Positions 37,312 to 46,516 of a DNA stretch of 64,000 nucleotides are shown piece by piece. The stretch is taken from positions 187,518 through 251,517 of the forward strand of contig CACMJG010000001.1 in NCBI GenBank assembly GCA_902613995.1. Reading direction: 5' to 3'. Every line of letters starts with the position of its first letter. The first letter of the stretch is position 1. A program made the position numbers and the translations under genes. The notes under the pieces were generated by a model. The model worked only from the letters and a program-made list of their open reading frames with translations. It was not told the DNA's origin and searched no databases. The DNA is from an uncultured Alphaproteobacteria bacterium (GTDB taxonomy: Bacteria; Pseudomonadota; Alphaproteobacteria; Methylaequorales; Methylaequoraceae).

Positions 37312-37960
37312 TTTCTTTTAAAAGTAATTTAGCGGCATTAACTTCTGCATCTTGTTTATTTTTCCCTTCTCCAATAACAATTAAATCATCACTGTGATTT
37401 ACACTTATTTTAAAAATTGGTTCATGATCAGGACCAGTTTTACTAACAAAATTATATTCAGGTAGTTTATTATTTTTTTTTAAGCACAATTCTTGTAATC
37501 GAGATTTTGGATCATATTTAGATAAATCAATATTCTTTATTTCTTCTTTCCAAAGATTCTCAACAAATGTTTGTACTGTTTCAAAATCTGAATCCAAAAA
37601 AACTGCAGCAATAAGGGCCTCAAGTGTATTTGCTTTAATTGAGTCAATTGATTTCATTTTTATATCATTTGAAACTTTTATATAACGATGAAGTTGAATC
37701 AGACTTGCTATATTTATAAGAGTTCTTTTACACACTAAGAAAGAATGTTTTTTGGCAAGTTCACCTTCAGAGTCTTTTTTAAAATTTTTGTAAAGATTAA
37801 TAGATATTATTAATCCTAAAATCCTGTCACCTAAAAATTCTAACTTTTCATTGTTTTTTTTATTTTTATCAAAACTTGAATGCGTTAAAGACGTTTCTAA
37901 AAGTTCAAAGTCATTAAAACTATATCTGATATCATTAATCAGTTTGGAATACTTGTTCAT
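37292..37960 (-). CDS. rnc: Ribonuclease III
   Basis: 222 residues. Catalytic motif NEKLEFLGDRILGLIIS with the family's acidic residues, LEALIAAVFLDSDFE with the second metal-binding Glu, and a C-terminal double-stranded RNA-binding domain (SRLQELCLKKNNKLPEYN to AEVNAAKLLLKEI). It processes rRNA and double-stranded RNA. Overlaps: era by 20 bases, lepB by 4. Confidence 0.96.
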   Translation of the reverse strand: MNKYSKLINDIRYSFNDFELLETSLTHSSFDKNKKNNEKLEFLGDRILGLIISINLYKNFKKDSEGELAKKHSFLVCKRTLINIASLIQLHRYIKVSNDIKMKSIDSIKANTLEALIAAVFLDSDFETVQTFVENLWKEEIKNIDLSKYDPKSRLQELCLKKNNKLPEYNFVSKTGPDHEPIFKISVNHSDDLIVIGEGKNKQDAEVNAAKLLLKEIENKKI

Positions 37961-38718
37961 TCTTCTTTTTGAGGAATCAAACTAACAAAGAATCTATCTT
38001 TTCTTAAGGCAGGATACCAAGTCCAGAACTTTAAAAAACTTCCTATTTCAGTATCAAATGAAACAGCCACAACTTCCGCTCTACCCACTAAGTTTTCTCT
38101 GGGAATAAATCCAATAAATCTACTATCTTGTGAATTGTCTCGATTATCTCCAAGAACAAAAAAATGATCAATAGGAATTTTTATTTTATTAAAGTTGTTA
38201 GTATTTAAACCCTCAAGCCCTTTTTCGAATTCATAGACTTCATAGGTAAAATTGTTAGGTAATGTCTCAATAATTTTAGAAACATTAAAAGATTTGTATT
38301 TTTCGACATTTTTTTTTGTTACGCTTATTTCTTTGTTGTTGATTATTAATATATTATCCTTCATTTCTAAAAAATCGCCCGGTAAACCAACTACGCGTTT
38401 TATGTAGTCTGTTCTATTATCCTCTGGTGTTTTAAAAACAACAATTTCACCTCTTTCTGGCTCCTTGGAAAATAATCTGCCTGGAATGATGGGTATGCTA
38501 AATGGGAGAGAATGTTTTGAAAAACCGTATGAAAATTTGGATACAAATAGATAATCCCCAACTTTAAGATTTGGATACATAGATCCAGAGGGAATGCTAA
38601 AAGGCTCATAAAGGAAACTTCTTATCAATAAAGCGGCAATGATTGCATATAACAGTGAAACCAAGTTTTTCTTAAAGCTACCATCTTTTTTTTTTTCTTT
38701 AAAAAATATATTTTTCAT
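37957..38718 (-). CDS. lepB: Signal peptidase I
   Basis: 253 residues. One N-terminal membrane segment (about 18-35) then SIPSGSMYPNLKVGDYLFV with the nucleophile Ser46 and TDYIKRVVGLPGD with Lys107; the box GDNRDNSQDSRFIGFI follows. It cleaves secretory signal peptides on the periplasmic face. In related genomes acpS lies between pdxJ and lepB; here only 24 bases separate them. Confidence 0.96.
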   Translation of the reverse strand: MKNIFFKEKKKDGSFKKNLVSLLYAIIAALLIRSFLYEPFSIPSGSMYPNLKVGDYLFVSKFSYGFSKHSLPFSIPIIPGRLFSKEPERGEIVVFKTPEDNRTDYIKRVVGLPGDFLEMKDNILIINNKEISVTKKNVEKYKSFNVSKIIETLPNNFTYEVYEFEKGLEGLNTNNFNKIKIPIDHFFVLGDNRDNSQDSRFIGFIPRENLVGRAEVVAVSFDTEIGSFLKFWTWYPALRKDRFFVSLIPQKEE

Positions 38719-38742
38719 ATTTGAATTTTATTACAAAAATAT

Positions 38743-39477
38743 TCAAATACTAGGATGATTTATAATTTTCATGAATTTCTTTATTGTTATATCCAAACCG
38801 TCCACTATAGCATTTGAAATTAAAAAATGTCCTACGTTAAGTTCTATAACATTCGGTATTTTTGAAATTTCCTTCACGTTATCGAAGTTTAATCCATGCC
38901 CAGCATGACAATCTATTCCAATTTCTAGACAATGTTCTGCTGCTTGCTTAATTCTATTTAATTCTAGATCATGATTTTTTTTATTGAAGTTAATAGCAAA
39001 TTTTCCTGTATGAATTTCAATTACTTTTACTCCAAGCCTTGCAACCGCATCAATCTGCTCTATGTCAGGATCTACAAAAAATGACAACTTTATATCTCTG
39101 TCTTTAAATTCAGAAACAAATTTACCAAGATAATCTAACTGATTTTTAACGTCCAATCCTCCTTCGGTTGTAAGTTCTTCTCTTCTTTCAGGAACAATAC
39201 AGCAAGAAAAAGGATTGGTTTTAAAACAAATATTTTTCATCTCATCAGTAGCAGCCATCTCTAAATTTAGAGGGAGATAGTTTCTTTTTTTTAATTCTTC
39301 AACATCTTTATCGTTTATATGTCTTCTATCTTCTCTTAAGTGGACTGTGATTAAGTCAACATTACAGTCTCTTAAAATATTAGCGACTCTTAATAAATCG
39401 GGAAAATTTTCGTTTCTTGCATTTCTCAGAGTCGCCACATGATCTATATTAACTCCCAATCTTATTTTTTTTTTCAT
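38743..39477 (-). CDS. pdxJ: Pyridoxine 5'-phosphate synthase
   Basis: 244 residues from ATG 39477, where the family signature RLGVNIDHVATLRNAR begins at once; the longer in-frame start at 39555 would add 26 unrelated residues inside the upstream gene. ITVHLREDRRHI, LEMAATDEM, SFFVDPD and CHAGHGLNFDNV are family motifs. It condenses amino-acetone phosphate and deoxyxylulose 5-phosphate to pyridoxine 5'-phosphate. It overlaps the DUF2062 gene by 29 bases. Confidence 0.96.
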   Translation of the reverse strand: MKKKIRLGVNIDHVATLRNARNENFPDLLRVANILRDCNVDLITVHLREDRRHINDKDVEELKKRNYLPLNLEMAATDEMKNICFKTNPFSCCIVPERREELTTEGGLDVKNQLDYLGKFVSEFKDRDIKLSFFVDPDIEQIDAVARLGVKVIEIHTGKFAINFNKKNHDLELNRIKQAAEHCLEIGIDCHAGHGLNFDNVKEISKIPNVIELNVGHFLISNAIVDGLDITIKKFMKIINHPSI

Positions 39478-39898
39478 AAAATCTTTTTTCCAAATAAAAT
39501 TTACTAATTTTATAAGTAATAAACCAGGTTGTAATTGCAATAGGTAAACTACCAAGCAGGGTGGGAAAAAATAATTTACTAAAATTTTCTATTAAGAAAC
39601 TTATATTAAATTCATAATACTCGAGTGGAGAATAAATAAAGTTTACACCCAACTTGTAGGCAACATAGAAAAAGAAGGGAAAAGTCCATGGATTTCCAAT
39701 TACCGAACCAACAGTAGCAGCTATCAAATTACCCCGCATTGCAATTGTACCTAGGTAGCAAATTATCAAATGAAACCCCAACAAGGGTGTAAACGATATT
39801 GCTGAACCCCATGCTAAACCAATCGCAACAGATTCAGGAAAATCTCTGATTCTGTAAATTCTCATTTTAATAATTCTGAAAAATTTTGAAAATTGCAT
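39449..39898 (-). CDS. DUF2062 membrane protein
   Basis: 149 residues with about three membrane segments. The pattern ESVAIGLAWGSAISFTPLLGFHLIICYLGTIAMRGNLIAATVGSVIGNPWTFPFFFYVAYKLG is diagnostic of DUF2062 (GNPxTFPF), cut here by spaces only in reading. Function unknown. Its place between relA/spoT and pdxJ is common in alphaproteobacteria. Confidence 0.9.
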   Translation of the reverse strand: MQFSKFFRIIKMRIYRIRDFPESVAIGLAWGSAISFTPLLGFHLIICYLGTIAMRGNLIAATVGSVIGNPWTFPFFFYVAYKLGVNFIYSPLEYYEFNISFLIENFSKLFFPTLLGSLPIAITTWFITYKISKFYLEKRFYEKKNKIGS

Positions 39899-39907
39899 TA
39901 AATCTTC

Positions 39908-42046
39908 CTAAACCCTTGAAACACTCTCTATAAAATCAGAAGTTCTCAAAGAGGCAATTACTTTACTAAGATGAGATTTATTTTTTACATCGATATCTAT
40001 ATTAATTTTGAAAAAGTCAGTATTTCTTTCAGTTATTTCTAAGTTTCTAATATTACTTAAAGATTTTCCAATGATGGAAGATAAGACACCTAATGCACCA
40101 ATCTTATTTCGGATTAAAACATTTATTTTAGCCACAAAATCGTTTTTTTTGTATTTTAAGTTTTCCCATGATACTTTAATAAATTTATAATTTTCAGACT
40201 TTACTTTTTTTAATTCCTTACATAATTTTAAATGAATAATTAATCCCTTATTTTTCATTACAAAAGAAATAGCTTCATCTCCTGGAATTGGATTGCAACA
40301 TTTAGCAAAGTGAATGCTCATCCCTGGAGTAAGGCCATGGACGATTAGAGGAAAATCGTCTGATCTATTTTTTTCTTTAAGCTTGTTGAGGATTACAATC
40401 TTATCATTTTTTTTAAGAAGTTTTTTTTCAGGAAACATTGATGATACTATCTTATTAGGAAAAATCTTACCACATCCTATAAATTTATAAAGATTGTCTA
40501 AGTCTTTAAGCTTAAACTTATCTAAAATGTTTTTAACATTTGTTTCTGAGTATCTCATACCCTGATTCTTGAAATGATTAATCAAGATTTCTTTTCCAAG
40601 TTTTTTAAAATCTTCGTCTTCTTTTGTGTGGAGGTATCTTTTAATACAAACTCTTGCTTTTCCTGTAATAGAGAATTCCAGCCAATCTGGAAGAACTGAA
40701 TTATCTTTACCGCGAATGATTTCTACCTGATCTCCATTTCTAAGCTTGGTTGAAAGTGGTTTAATAGAATTGTTAATCTTTACTCCTGAACAAAAATAAC
40801 CCACATCAGAATGAACGGAAAATGCAAAATCCAATGGCATTGCCCCTTTTGGCAAAGCTACGATGTCCCCCTTTGGTGTAAAAACAAAAACCTGATCTGC
40901 ATGCATTTGCATTTTTGTGTGTTCAAGAAACTCCTCTGGCTCATTTGATTGATCAAGAATATCTAAGATTTGTCTCATCCACCTATATTGCTTTCCGTCT
41001 TTTGGATTAATCTTATCTTTATATATCCAATGTGCTGCAACGCCAAACTCTGCTTTTTCATTCATCTCGAATGTTCTTATTTGAATTTCTATTCTCTGGT
41101 TTAGGGGACCAATAAGTGTGGTATGTATTGATTGATAACCGTTCGGTTTAGGGGTTGAAACATAATCTTTGAATCTTCCCGGAACATATGAATAACCTTG
41201 GTGAAGTAGACCTAAAACTTCATAACAAGTTTTGGTATCCTTTACTAAAATTGTAAAGGCCATTATATCTGAAAGTTGAGAAAAGTTTACAGACTTAACT
41301 TTCATTTTTTTCCAAATGGAGTAAGGGCTTTTTTCTCTGCCAAAAACTTTGAAATTTATTTTATTCTCAAAAAGAAACTCTTCAATATTCTTAATAATTT
41401 TATCTAAAATATCCTCGTCTTGTTGTCTTAACATCAACAGTCTTTGAATTATTGAATCTCTAAGTTCTGGCTCAGTTGCATTAAAACTTAAATCATCAAG
41501 TTCTTTTCTTATTTCTTCCATCCCAAGTCTTTCGGCAAGTGGTGAATAGATTTCAAGTGTTTCATAAGATATTCTTTTTTTTTTCTTCTCATCTTTTATA
41601 AATTTTAGTGTTCTCATATTATGAAGTCTATCTGCAAGCTTAACAAATAAAACCCTTATGTCTCTTGATGTAGCAAGTAATAATTTCCTGAAATTTTCTG
41701 CTTGATTAAACTTGTCAGATCTTCCCTCAAACTTGGATAGCTTTGTAACACCGTCTACCAATGATGAAATTTCAGAACCAAAGCTTTTTTTTATATCCTC
41801 AAGGCTATATGTTGTATCTTCAACAACATCATGAAGAAGAGCAGTAATTATTGTTCTGGAATCGAATTTATGATCGGCAAGTATACCTGCTACTTCCAGT
41901 GGATGTGAGAAAAAAGGATCTCCAGACGCTCTTGTTTGACTTCCATGAGCTCTCATCGAAAAAACATATGCTTTATTGAGAAGTTTTTCCTCAACGTGTG
42001 GATCGTATGATTTTACTTTTTCTAATAATTCGACTTGTCGTAACAC
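39908..42046 (-). CDS. Bifunctional (p)ppGpp synthetase/hydrolase (Rel/Spo)
   Basis: 712 residues, full length. HD hydrolase domain with HPLEVAGILADHKF and ALLHDVVEDT (His and Asp intact), synthetase domain with PGRFKDYVSTPKPNGYQSIHTTLIGP and EIQIRTFEMNEKAEFGVAAHWIYK, TGS domain (FVFTPKGDIVALPKGAMPLDFAFSVH) and C-terminal ACT domain. Both activities look intact, as for the single Rel of most alphaproteobacteria. It controls the stringent response. It is directly downstream of rpoZ (51 bases), whose product helps bind ppGpp to RNA polymerase. Confidence 0.96.
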   Translation of the reverse strand: MLRQVELLEKVKSYDPHVEEKLLNKAYVFSMRAHGSQTRASGDPFFSHPLEVAGILADHKFDSRTIITALLHDVVEDTTYSLEDIKKSFGSEISSLVDGVTKLSKFEGRSDKFNQAENFRKLLLATSRDIRVLFVKLADRLHNMRTLKFIKDEKKKKRISYETLEIYSPLAERLGMEEIRKELDDLSFNATEPELRDSIIQRLLMLRQQDEDILDKIIKNIEEFLFENKINFKVFGREKSPYSIWKKMKVKSVNFSQLSDIMAFTILVKDTKTCYEVLGLLHQGYSYVPGRFKDYVSTPKPNGYQSIHTTLIGPLNQRIEIQIRTFEMNEKAEFGVAAHWIYKDKINPKDGKQYRWMRQILDILDQSNEPEEFLEHTKMQMHADQVFVFTPKGDIVALPKGAMPLDFAFSVHSDVGYFCSGVKINNSIKPLSTKLRNGDQVEIIRGKDNSVLPDWLEFSITGKARVCIKRYLHTKEDEDFKKLGKEILINHFKNQGMRYSETNVKNILDKFKLKDLDNLYKFIGCGKIFPNKIVSSMFPEKKLLKKNDKIVILNKLKEKNRSDDFPLIVHGLTPGMSIHFAKCCNPIPGDEAISFVMKNKGLIIHLKLCKELKKVKSENYKFIKVSWENLKYKKNDFVAKINVLIRNKIGALGVLSSIIGKSLSNIRNLEITERNTDFFKINIDIDVKNKSHLSKVIASLRTSDFIESVSRV

Positions 42047-42097
42047 AACAAAATTTTATGACAAAAAACACAATTTTTAAATATTAAATTATTTTTT

Positions 42098-42553
42098 TTA
42101 ATCTTCTTGCTTTTCTAAATCAACTTCAAGATTATCGGTTTGATCATCTTCTTGGCTGTTATTTTTCTTTTGACTAATTAGTTTCTGAATTTCATTTTGA
42201 GTCATATATATTTTTTTTCGTTTTTTTTCAGATGCATTTTCTTTTTCGAAATTATCAAAGGAAACTTGAGAAGCATTTTCGTTCATTGGAACTGTTTCAT
42301 TGTCATCTATATCTGTATCTTCCACTGGTTGATATCTTTGGGACGAAACTACAATCGAGTCCCATGTTTTAACCAAATCAATTTTCTTTTCAGCTATTTC
42401 TCGCAATGCAATAACGGTGTTCTTATCATTGTCGTTAGACACTTCAGCTTGAGATCCAGAAGCCAAACCTCTTGCTCTATTACAAGCGTATATAACTAGC
42501 TGGAATCTATTAGGAATAGACGTGGTGCAGTCTTCTGTTGTTACTCTAGCCAT
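42098..42553 (-). CDS. rpoZ: RNA polymerase omega subunit
   Basis: 151 residues from ATG 42553, where [33 protein letters not shown] begins, the omega signature with helix 1-2; a longer start at 42640 lies in folK and is rejected. [19 protein letters not shown] follows. The C-terminal tail (about 85-151) is very acidic and Asn/Gln/Lys-rich, nearly twice the E. coli length. It stabilises beta prime and forms ppGpp site 1. Spaced 5 bases from folK. Confidence 0.94.
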   Translation of the reverse strand: MARVTTEDCTTSIPNRFQLVIYACNRARGLASGSQAEVSNDNDKNTVIALREIAEKKIDLVKTWDSIVVSSQRYQPVEDTDIDDNETVPMNENASQVSFDNFEKENASEKKRKKIYMTQNEIQKLISQKKNNSQEDDQTDNLEVDLEKQED

Positions 42554-42558
42554 AAGTG

Positions 42559-43044
42559 TCAATTTATATTGTAAATTTTTTGATTTGCAAGTTTTTTTAA
42601 AATGTTTTTTGCTTTTTCTTTTAATAGAGGATGTACCCATTCTTTGTTGATATCACACAATGGTTGCATTACAAATCTCCTTAAATGCATTCTCGGATGA
42701 GGTATTTGCAAGTGTTTATCTTTTAAAATAATTTCATCGTAACACAACAGGTCAAGATCAATAACTCTTGATTCATTTTTTAAACGTCTGACTCTTTTAA
42801 AAATTTTCTCAATGTTCATCAATTCTGATAAAATTTTTTTTGGCAAGAAATTTGTTTTTACACTCACCACCCCATTAACATACATTGCCTGATTTGATTT
42901 AGGAATTGGTTCAGTCTCGTAAAAATTTGAAACTTTTTCAAGCTCAAACCTTTTTTCCAAAAGTTCCATAGCTTTATGACAGTTTTCAATCGGATCACCA
43001 TAAGTTTCGGATTTTAAATTTGACCCTAATGCTATCAATATCAT
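42559..43044 (-). CDS. folK: Hydroxymethyldihydropterin pyrophosphokinase
   Basis: About 161 residues from ATG 43044, which overlaps the smpB stop as ATGA; the earlier start at 43077 adds unrelated residues. [56 protein letters not shown] and [16 protein letters not shown] are HPPK motifs. It makes the pterin pyrophosphate used in folate synthesis. Confidence 0.94.
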   Translation of the reverse strand: MILIALGSNLKSETYGDPIENCHKAMELLEKRFELEKVSNFYETEPIPKSNQAMYVNGVVSVKTNFLPKKILSELMNIEKIFKRVRRLKNESRVIDLDLLCYDEIILKDKHLQIPHPRMHLRRFVMQPLCDINKEWVHPLLKEKAKNILKKLANQKIYNIN

Positions 43045-43499
43045 TTTTTCTCCAATCTGGCTTTTTCTCTTTTCCAATCTTGCTGTTTTTTATATTCCCT
43101 TATATCGCCTTTTTTTCGTCCTTTTGAGATTCCTAAAAGAATTTTAATAAAACCCTTTTTATTAAAATGAAGATCTAAAGGGATCATTGTTAAGCTGTTT
43201 TGTTTAACTTTCATATTAATTTTCTCAATTTCAGTTTTGTTTAACAAGAGCTTTTTAGATCTTATGTTATTAGAACTTTCAGGACTATTTTCATAATTCT
43301 TAAGATCTACATAAAGATTATTTATCCAAAATTCACCCTTTTTATCAACTGCGTAAGAATTATCCAAAGAAACTCCACCTTTTCTTATTGATTTAACTTC
43401 AGCTCCAGTTAGAACGATCCCCACTTCAATATGATCAATTATTTGATAATTAAACTTAGCTTTTCTATTAAGAGCTATTATCGATTTTGATTTTTTCAC
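43041..43499 (-). CDS. smpB: SsrA-binding protein SmpB
   Basis: 152 residues. ALNRKAKFNYQIIDHIEVGIVLTGAEVKSIRKG at the N terminus and the basic C-terminal tail [29 protein letters not shown] (seen as GRKKGD...) are typical. It brings tmRNA to stalled ribosomes. It abuts dapA upstream. The tmRNA gene ssrA was not seen in the window. Confidence 0.95.
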   Translation of the reverse strand: MKKSKSIIALNRKAKFNYQIIDHIEVGIVLTGAEVKSIRKGGVSLDNSYAVDKKGEFWINNLYVDLKNYENSPESSNNIRSKKLLLNKTEIEKINMKVKQNSLTMIPLDLHFNKKGFIKILLGISKGRKKGDIREYKKQQDWKREKARLEKK

Positions 43500-44387
43500 C
43501 TACTTTTTAATAAGATTTAGATTACGCAAAGCCTTATCGATCTCAAGCATTGTCGATTTTGTTACAGTTGTAAGAGGAAGCCTTAATATATTTTTGCATC
43601 TTTTAAGTTTGCTGAGAGCATATTTAAGTGGGCATGGACTTGTCTCTAAAAACAATGCTTTATTTAAAATGAACAAAAGTTGATTCAACCTCATTGATTC
43701 TTCAATTTGTCTATTTATCCATGAATTATAAATCTGAGCGCACAAACGTGGGGTTACGTTAGCGGTCACAGATATGCAACCAACACCTCCATTAATTAAA
43801 AAAGCCAGAAAAGTTGCATCTTCTCCTGATAATTGAATGAATTTTTTTCCACAATTTTGAATTACATTCATTGGTGCAGCTAAATCTGAGGTTGCATCCT
43901 TAACTCCAATTATATTTGGTATCTTTGATAATTTAGTAAGAAGATCTGATGAAATTTTTTTTACAGATCTACCTGGAATATCATACAAATATATAGGAAA
44001 GTCTTTACATTTTTTTGCAATTGCACTGAAATGTTTGTATAGTCCATCGTCACTTGGTTTATTATAGTAAGGAGTTACCAACAACGTTGCATCTGCGTTA
44101 GACTTTTTAGCATGTTCAACTAAATCAATTGTTTCTGCGGTAGAATTTGAGCCACAACCAGCCATTACGGGGACTCTATTTTTAGATTTTTTGATTATAA
44201 AATTTGTTACTTCTTTATGCTCTTCGTGGCTAAGGGTTGGAGATTCACCAGTTGTTCCGCAAGAGACTAAGCCGTGTGACCCTTCAGAAATTAAAAATTC
44301 AATATGTTTGGAAAGAGAATCATAATCAACTTCTAAATTTTTAGTGAAAGGAGTTATGACTGCTGGAATAGAACCTTTGAATATCAT
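43500..44387 (-). CDS. dapA: 4-hydroxy-tetrahydrodipicolinate synthase
   Basis: 295 residues, TIM barrel of the DapA family. FKGSIPAVITPF, SCGTTGESPTLSHEEH, TPYYNKPSDDGLYKHF, YDIPGRSVKKIS (Tyr and Arg) and the Schiff-base lysine in NIIGVKDATSD. It starts the lysine/diaminopimelate branch from aspartate semialdehyde. The dapA-smpB order is conserved. It is divergent from the lytic transglycosylase gene. Confidence 0.95.
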   Translation of the reverse strand: MIFKGSIPAVITPFTKNLEVDYDSLSKHIEFLISEGSHGLVSCGTTGESPTLSHEEHKEVTNFIIKKSKNRVPVMAGCGSNSTAETIDLVEHAKKSNADATLLVTPYYNKPSDDGLYKHFSAIAKKCKDFPIYLYDIPGRSVKKISSDLLTKLSKIPNIIGVKDATSDLAAPMNVIQNCGKKFIQLSGEDATFLAFLINGGVGCISVTANVTPRLCAQIYNSWINRQIEESMRLNQLLFILNKALFLETSPCPLKYALSKLKRCKNILRLPLTTVTKSTMLEIDKALRNLNLIKK

Positions 44388-44465
44388 TTTGATCTCTTTT
44401 AGACAATAAAAATATTATAATATTCTTATTGTTAATTATTTTCTAGGAAATAATAATATGTTTTT

Positions 44466-46406
44466 ATGATTAAAAATAAATTAGGAATTAATCTCTTTTT
44501 TTTTTTAAGTTTAATTTTCCACTGGAATTCTTATGCTCTTGATTCCCCAAGTGCAAAAGCCAGACCTGAAATAAAAGTTTATGCTTACCAAGATGTTTTT
44601 GATCAAATAAAAAAACAAAACTGGGCAATGGCAATAGTTTTAGCAGATGATTATAAAAATGAAAATTTATCTTCGTATATCAGATGGCTTGATATAACTC
44701 GTCCTGGAAGTAATCATAACTTTCAATATTTAACTAATTTTTACAAAAATCACAAACATTGGCCCAAAAAGGAAATTTTGACTAGAAAAATCGAATTATC
44801 GATTGAAAGTAAAACTAAAGTCGAAAAAATTATTGAGTGGTATCAAAATAATCCACCCCAAACCTCGAAAGGTAAAATTGATTACCTTGAAAGTTTGATA
44901 AAAGTCGGAAAAATAGCAGAAAAAAAAAAAAGAATTAAGGATATATGGATAAATTCTAATTTGACCTATTCCCAGCAAAAATATTTTATAAAAAAATATA
45001 AAAATTTTTGGAATAATAACGATAATTGGGAAAGATTTAATAGACTGATGTATGAAGGTAAGAATGTTTCAGCAAGAAGAACTTTGAATCGAATCCGAGG
45101 AGACTACAGAAAGCTTGGTGAAGCTCGATTAGGCCTAAGTAGACGAGTAGGAAATGTGTCTTCATTAATTAAAGATGTTCCAGAAAAATTAAAAAATGAT
45201 CCTGGGCTTATTTATGAAAGAATGAGATGGAGAAGAAAAGCAAAACTAGAAACTGCTGGAGATTTATTAATTAACCCACCAAATAAAATTGAAAATGTTA
45301 GAAACTGGTGGATTAATTCAAGAATAATAGTAAGAAGATTATTAAACAAAAAAAAGTATAAAAAAGCATATCAAATATTAAAAAATCACAACCTTCCACT
45401 TTCTTATCAGTCTGGATTAGAAGCAGAATGGCTAGCTGGGTGGGTTTCTTTTTCTCATTTGAAATTATACGATAAAGCCGTCGGACACTTTGAAAAAGTT
45501 TTCAATAACTCAGATAATAATTTTAGATCTAAAGCAGCATACTGGTTAGCGTTAACAAACATAGAAAAAAATTCTGACAAAAAGATTATATCTAAGTGGC
45601 TCAAAGAATCTTCTAAAAATAAGTTTTCATTTTATGGACAAAATGCTGCATTAAAGCTTGAAACTTATAATTTAAAAAAAGAAAAAAACGTGTTAAGAAA
45701 ACCCGAGAAATATGAAGATCTTATTGAAGTAATAAATATTATTATTCAATCAAAACAAAGTAATTTAAAATCTTATCCGTTTTTTAAAAAAGTTTTTGAA
45801 TTATGTTCTATTGATGAGGAGAAGTTTTATGTTCTTGAAAAAGCTTATAAACTTTCAAATAAAAATATCGTTGGTAAATTATCAAAACAGCTCAAAGTTC
45901 CATCTGTAAAATATTCATATCCAGAAATTACAGAATTTATCCCTAATAAATTTGAAAACTCAAAACCAACTATAGCTCTTATTCATGCAATAATTCATCA
46001 AGAGAGTAACTTCTCAATAAATGCGTACAGCTCAGCTGGCGCAAGAGGTTTAATGCAATTAATGCCCTTTACTGCAAAAAAAGTAGCACGAGATTTAAAG
46101 ATTAAGTATTACAAAAATAGATTAACAACAAATCCTGAATATAATATTTTACTAGGTACAACTTACATAAATGAAATGCTGATTAAATTTAAAAATGCTT
46201 TACCATTAGCACTTGCTGCTTATAATGCTGGCCCAAATAGGGTGAAAATTTGGATTAAAAGGTATGGAGACCCAAGAAAAAAAGAAATAAGTTATGTAAA
46301 TTGGATTGAATCAATTCCTATCACAGAAACAAGATTTTATGTGCAAAAGGTTCTTTCAAATTTAAGAATTTATCAAAAAAAATATAACCTCAATCTATAT
46401 AATTAA
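44466..46406 (+). CDS. Soluble lytic murein transglycosylase (Slt70 family)
   Basis: 646 residues with a signal peptide (about 1-25, LFFFLSLIFHWNSYA). A long superhelical region of paired helices (about 40-470) is followed by the catalytic domain: HAIIHQESNFSINAYSSAGARGLMQLMP with catalytic Glu at residue 513, and ALAAYNAGPNRVKIWIKRYGDP. It cuts peptidoglycan glycan chains in the periplasm with anhydro-muramic ends. Divergent from dapA across 78 bases, the usual neighbour. Confidence 0.93.
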   Translation: MIKNKLGINLFFFLSLIFHWNSYALDSPSAKARPEIKVYAYQDVFDQIKKQNWAMAIVLADDYKNENLSSYIRWLDITRPGSNHNFQYLTNFYKNHKHWPKKEILTRKIELSIESKTKVEKIIEWYQNNPPQTSKGKIDYLESLIKVGKIAEKKKRIKDIWINSNLTYSQQKYFIKKYKNFWNNNDNWERFNRLMYEGKNVSARRTLNRIRGDYRKLGEARLGLSRRVGNVSSLIKDVPEKLKNDPGLIYERMRWRRKAKLETAGDLLINPPNKIENVRNWWINSRIIVRRLLNKKKYKKAYQILKNHNLPLSYQSGLEAEWLAGWVSFSHLKLYDKAVGHFEKVFNNSDNNFRSKAAYWLALTNIEKNSDKKIISKWLKESSKNKFSFYGQNAALKLETYNLKKEKNVLRKPEKYEDLIEVINIIIQSKQSNLKSYPFFKKVFELCSIDEEKFYVLEKAYKLSNKNIVGKLSKQLKVPSVKYSYPEITEFIPNKFENSKPTIALIHAIIHQESNFSINAYSSAGARGLMQLMPFTAKKVARDLKIKYYKNRLTTNPEYNILLGTTYINEMLIKFKNALPLALAAYNAGPNRVKIWIKRYGDPRKKEISYVNWIESIPITETRFYVQKVLSNLRIYQKKYNLNLYN

Positions 46407-46417
46407 AAAAATTTATA

Positions 46418-46446
46418 TGACATGTTGACATAACGTCAATATGTCA
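46418..46446. promoter_or_regulatory. 29-base palindrome, likely operator of hsp20
   Basis: TGACATGTTGAC (46418-46429) and GTCAATATGTCA (46435-46446) are inverted repeats with one mismatch over 12 bases and a 5-base centre. The palindrome covers the -35 element and most of the spacer of the hsp20 promoter, so a dimeric repressor bound here would block polymerase. It lies 12 bases after the transglycosylase stop but lacks a following U tract, so a terminator role is less likely. Confidence 0.8.
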
Positions 46447-46453
46447 CTATATT
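46425..46453 (+). promoter_or_regulatory. Housekeeping-type promoter of hsp20
   Basis: TTGACA (46425-46430), a 17-base spacer and TATATT (46448-46453) make a near-consensus sigma-70 promoter. The expected transcription start is near 46460, giving a leader of about 57 bases. Confidence 0.78.
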
Positions 46454-46459
46454 ATTATT

Positions 46460-46516
46460 GTATTGCCTTACAGGGATACAAATTAATAATAATCTTGCTT
46501 AAATAAAGGAGATAAA
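46460..46516 (+). promoter_or_regulatory. Candidate ROSE-like RNA thermometer in the hsp20 leader
   Basis: Two hairpins are readable in the leader. The first (46460-46479) pairs GTAT with ATAC and CCT with AGG. The second pairs UUGCUU (46495-46500) with the ribosome binding site AAGGAG (46506-46511) over a 5-base loop, with a G-G mismatch (46497 with 46509) and one wobble. The UUGCU element opposite the Shine-Dalgarno with a G-G pair is the known core of ROSE thermometers, which commonly precede hsp20 genes in alphaproteobacteria. The leader is shorter than classical ROSE elements. Confidence 0.6.

Noticed and set aside
39478..39555. Longer start for pdxJ
   Set aside because: Adds 26 residues without family match inside the DUF2062 gene; the known N terminus begins at 39477.
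42554..42640. Longer start for rpoZ
   Set aside because: Lies inside folK; the omega signature begins at the ATG 42553.
46418..46446. Palindrome as a terminator of the lytic transglycosylase gene
   Set aside because: No U tract follows, and it overlaps a consensus promoter, so an operator role fits better; a dual role is not excluded.
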